A model generated the notes under the pieces. That model did not search any database. It was not told the origin of the DNA and saw only the letters and a list, made by a program, of their open reading frames with translations. DNA of 64,000 bases. Origin: SLRI01 sp942491185 (GTDB lineage Bacteria; Pseudomonadota; Alphaproteobacteria; Geminicoccales; Geminicoccaceae). Of this stretch, positions 63,221 to 64,000 are shown one piece after another. Numbering within the stretch: position 1 is the stretch's first letter; every line of letters begins with the position of its first letter. The position numbers and the translations under genes are program-made. The stretch spans positions 62,001-126,000 of the forward strand of contig CALOAB010000015.1 in the NCBI GenBank assembly GCA_942491185.1. Direction: 5' to 3'.

Positions 63221-64000
63221 GGCCGGCCATGTTCCTGCGCCGCTCGCCCACTGGCCTCGGTCCGCTGCCGCGGGCGCTGGTCGCCATTGGCTGCCTGTTC
63301 TGGGCGATCGTCACGCTCTTCCCGCTCTACTGGGTGATGATAACGGCCTTCAAGGCACCCACGGGCGTCGTCGCCGGCCCCACCTATTTGCCGTTCATCG
63401 ACTTCCAGCCGACGCTGCAGGCCTGGCGGGACATCCTGGCCGGCATCCGGGGCGAATTCTACGTCACGACACTCAACTCGACGATCGTCAGCCTCTCGGC
63501 CGCGACCATCGCCACGGCCACGGGCGCCATGGCGGCCTACGCGCTGGTTCGCTTCACCTTCAAGGTCAAGCTGGCCTCCGGCCTCGCCTTCTTCATCATC
63601 GCCATGGGCGGCTACCTGATCGGCCACGAATATCTGGACTTCGGCCGCGCCCAGGCCTTGATGCTCTCGTTCGTGGTGGCGCTGACCACCGCCGTCCTGA
63701 TCAACCGCCTGCCGATGCCGGGCCCTGTTTTGGGCAACACCGACATCGTCTTCTGGTTCGTCAGCCAGCGCATGTTCCCGCCGATCGTCACCGCCTTCGC
63801 GCTCTTCTTGATGTACACCGAGCTCGGCCGGCTCGGCTTTCGCCTGGTCGACACCTATGTTGGCCTGACGCTCTGCTACGTGGCCTTCTCGCTGCCGATC
63901 GTCGTCTGGCTGATGCGCGACTTCTTCCAGGCCCTGCCGATCGAGGTGGAGGAGGCGGCGATGGTCGACAACGTCCCGCATTGGCGGATCTTCGGCCAGA
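63217..64000 (+). CDS. Carbohydrate ABC transporter permease (MalG/UgpE type), cut by window end
   Basis: About 261 residues are visible from an ATG overlapping the previous stop. The start LPRALVAIGCLFWAIVTLFPLYWVMITAFKAP and the region SQRMFPPIVTAFALFLMYTELG, DTYVGLTLCYVAFSLPIVVWLMRDFFQALPIEVEEAAMVDN (EAA loop) are typical. Between YALVRFTFKVKLASGL and FWFVSQRMFPP there are about 60 residues with two extra hydrophobic stretches, more than in MalG. Such an insertion occurs in a rhizobial sugar permease subfamily, as far as I recall. The C-terminus lies outside the window. Confidence 0.92.
   Translation, partial: MRPAMFLRRSPTGLGPLPRALVAIGCLFWAIVTLFPLYWVMITAFKAPTGVVAGPTYLPFIDFQPTLQAWRDILAGIRGEFYVTTLNSTIVSLSAATIATATGAMAAYALVRFTFKVKLASGLAFFIIAMGGYLIGHEYLDFGRAQALMLSFVVALTTAVLINRLPMPGPVLGNTDIVFWFVSQRMFPPIVTAFALFLMYTELGRLGFRLVDTYVGLTLCYVAFSLPIVVWLMRDFFQALPIEVEEAAMVDNVPHWRIFGQ

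Overview
The window is GC-rich chromosomal DNA from an alphaproteobacterium, probably of the Rhodospirillales type. The evidence is the gene order trpG-trpD-trpC-moaC-moeA-lexA, a GAAC-N7-GAAC LexA box (the alphaproteobacterial type), FliX, the AapJQMP general amino-acid transporter and the alphaproteobacterial form of SerC. No family or genus can be named from the sequence alone. No insertion sequence, phage, CRISPR array or rRNA was seen; there is one tRNA (Leu, UAA).

Layout. 1-10 kb: the end of a MASE1-GGDEF diguanylate cyclase, purA, recQ (apparently frameshifted), a secreted NHL-type beta-propeller protein behind an AraC-type regulator, a DUF502 membrane protein and an OmpA-domain protein fused to Cys-rich GLG1-type repeats. 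10-13 kb: serC-serA. 13.4-17.8 kb: an ABC importer of the urea-carboxylase-associated family, a ureohydrolase that looks like the nickel-dependent guanidine hydrolase GdmH, and a His-rich small protein, all behind a textbook sigma-54 promoter. 18-19.7 kb: tRNA-Leu, two tiny ORFs and a DUF1194 (VWA) gene. 19.8-23.9 kb: larA-larC-larE-larB, a nickel-pincer racemase with its cofactor synthesis genes. 24.8-31 kb: flagellar genes fliX (minus) and flgI-flgJ'-flgN-like-flgK-flgL-fliW (plus), with a sigma-54 promoter and upstream palindromes before flgI. 31.4-40 kb: a parvulin-argJ-mutT operon, dppC-dppD-dppF without dppA/dppB, tlyA and metC. 40-44.5 kb: aapJ-aapQ-aapM-aapP with a second nitrogen-type sigma-54 promoter between aapJ and aapQ. 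44.5-52.3 kb: an envelope block (two AsmA paralogues, a metallophosphoesterase/methyltransferase junction, YibQ-type deacetylase). 52.5-58.4 kb: trpGDC-moaC-moeA-lexA and a glycerophosphodiesterase. 58.5-64 kb: recD2 (apparently frameshifted), an inositol-phosphatase-family gene, a ClpP-like periplasmic protein and two sugar ABC permeases, the last cut by the window end.

Two themes link genes. The first is nitrogen scavenging under sigma-54: guanidine uptake and hydrolysis, and broad amino-acid uptake, each have a near-consensus -24/-12 promoter. The second is nickel: the predicted guanidine hydrolase and LarA are both nickel enzymes and lie about 2.5 kb apart.

Four genes (recQ, a DUF1194 gene, aapP, recD2) each need removal of one base to read through, always in the same direction, and a fifth locus joins parts of two genes. 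This may be real decay, but sequence or assembly error is at least as likely, and the affected genes should be re-read before any loss is inferred.
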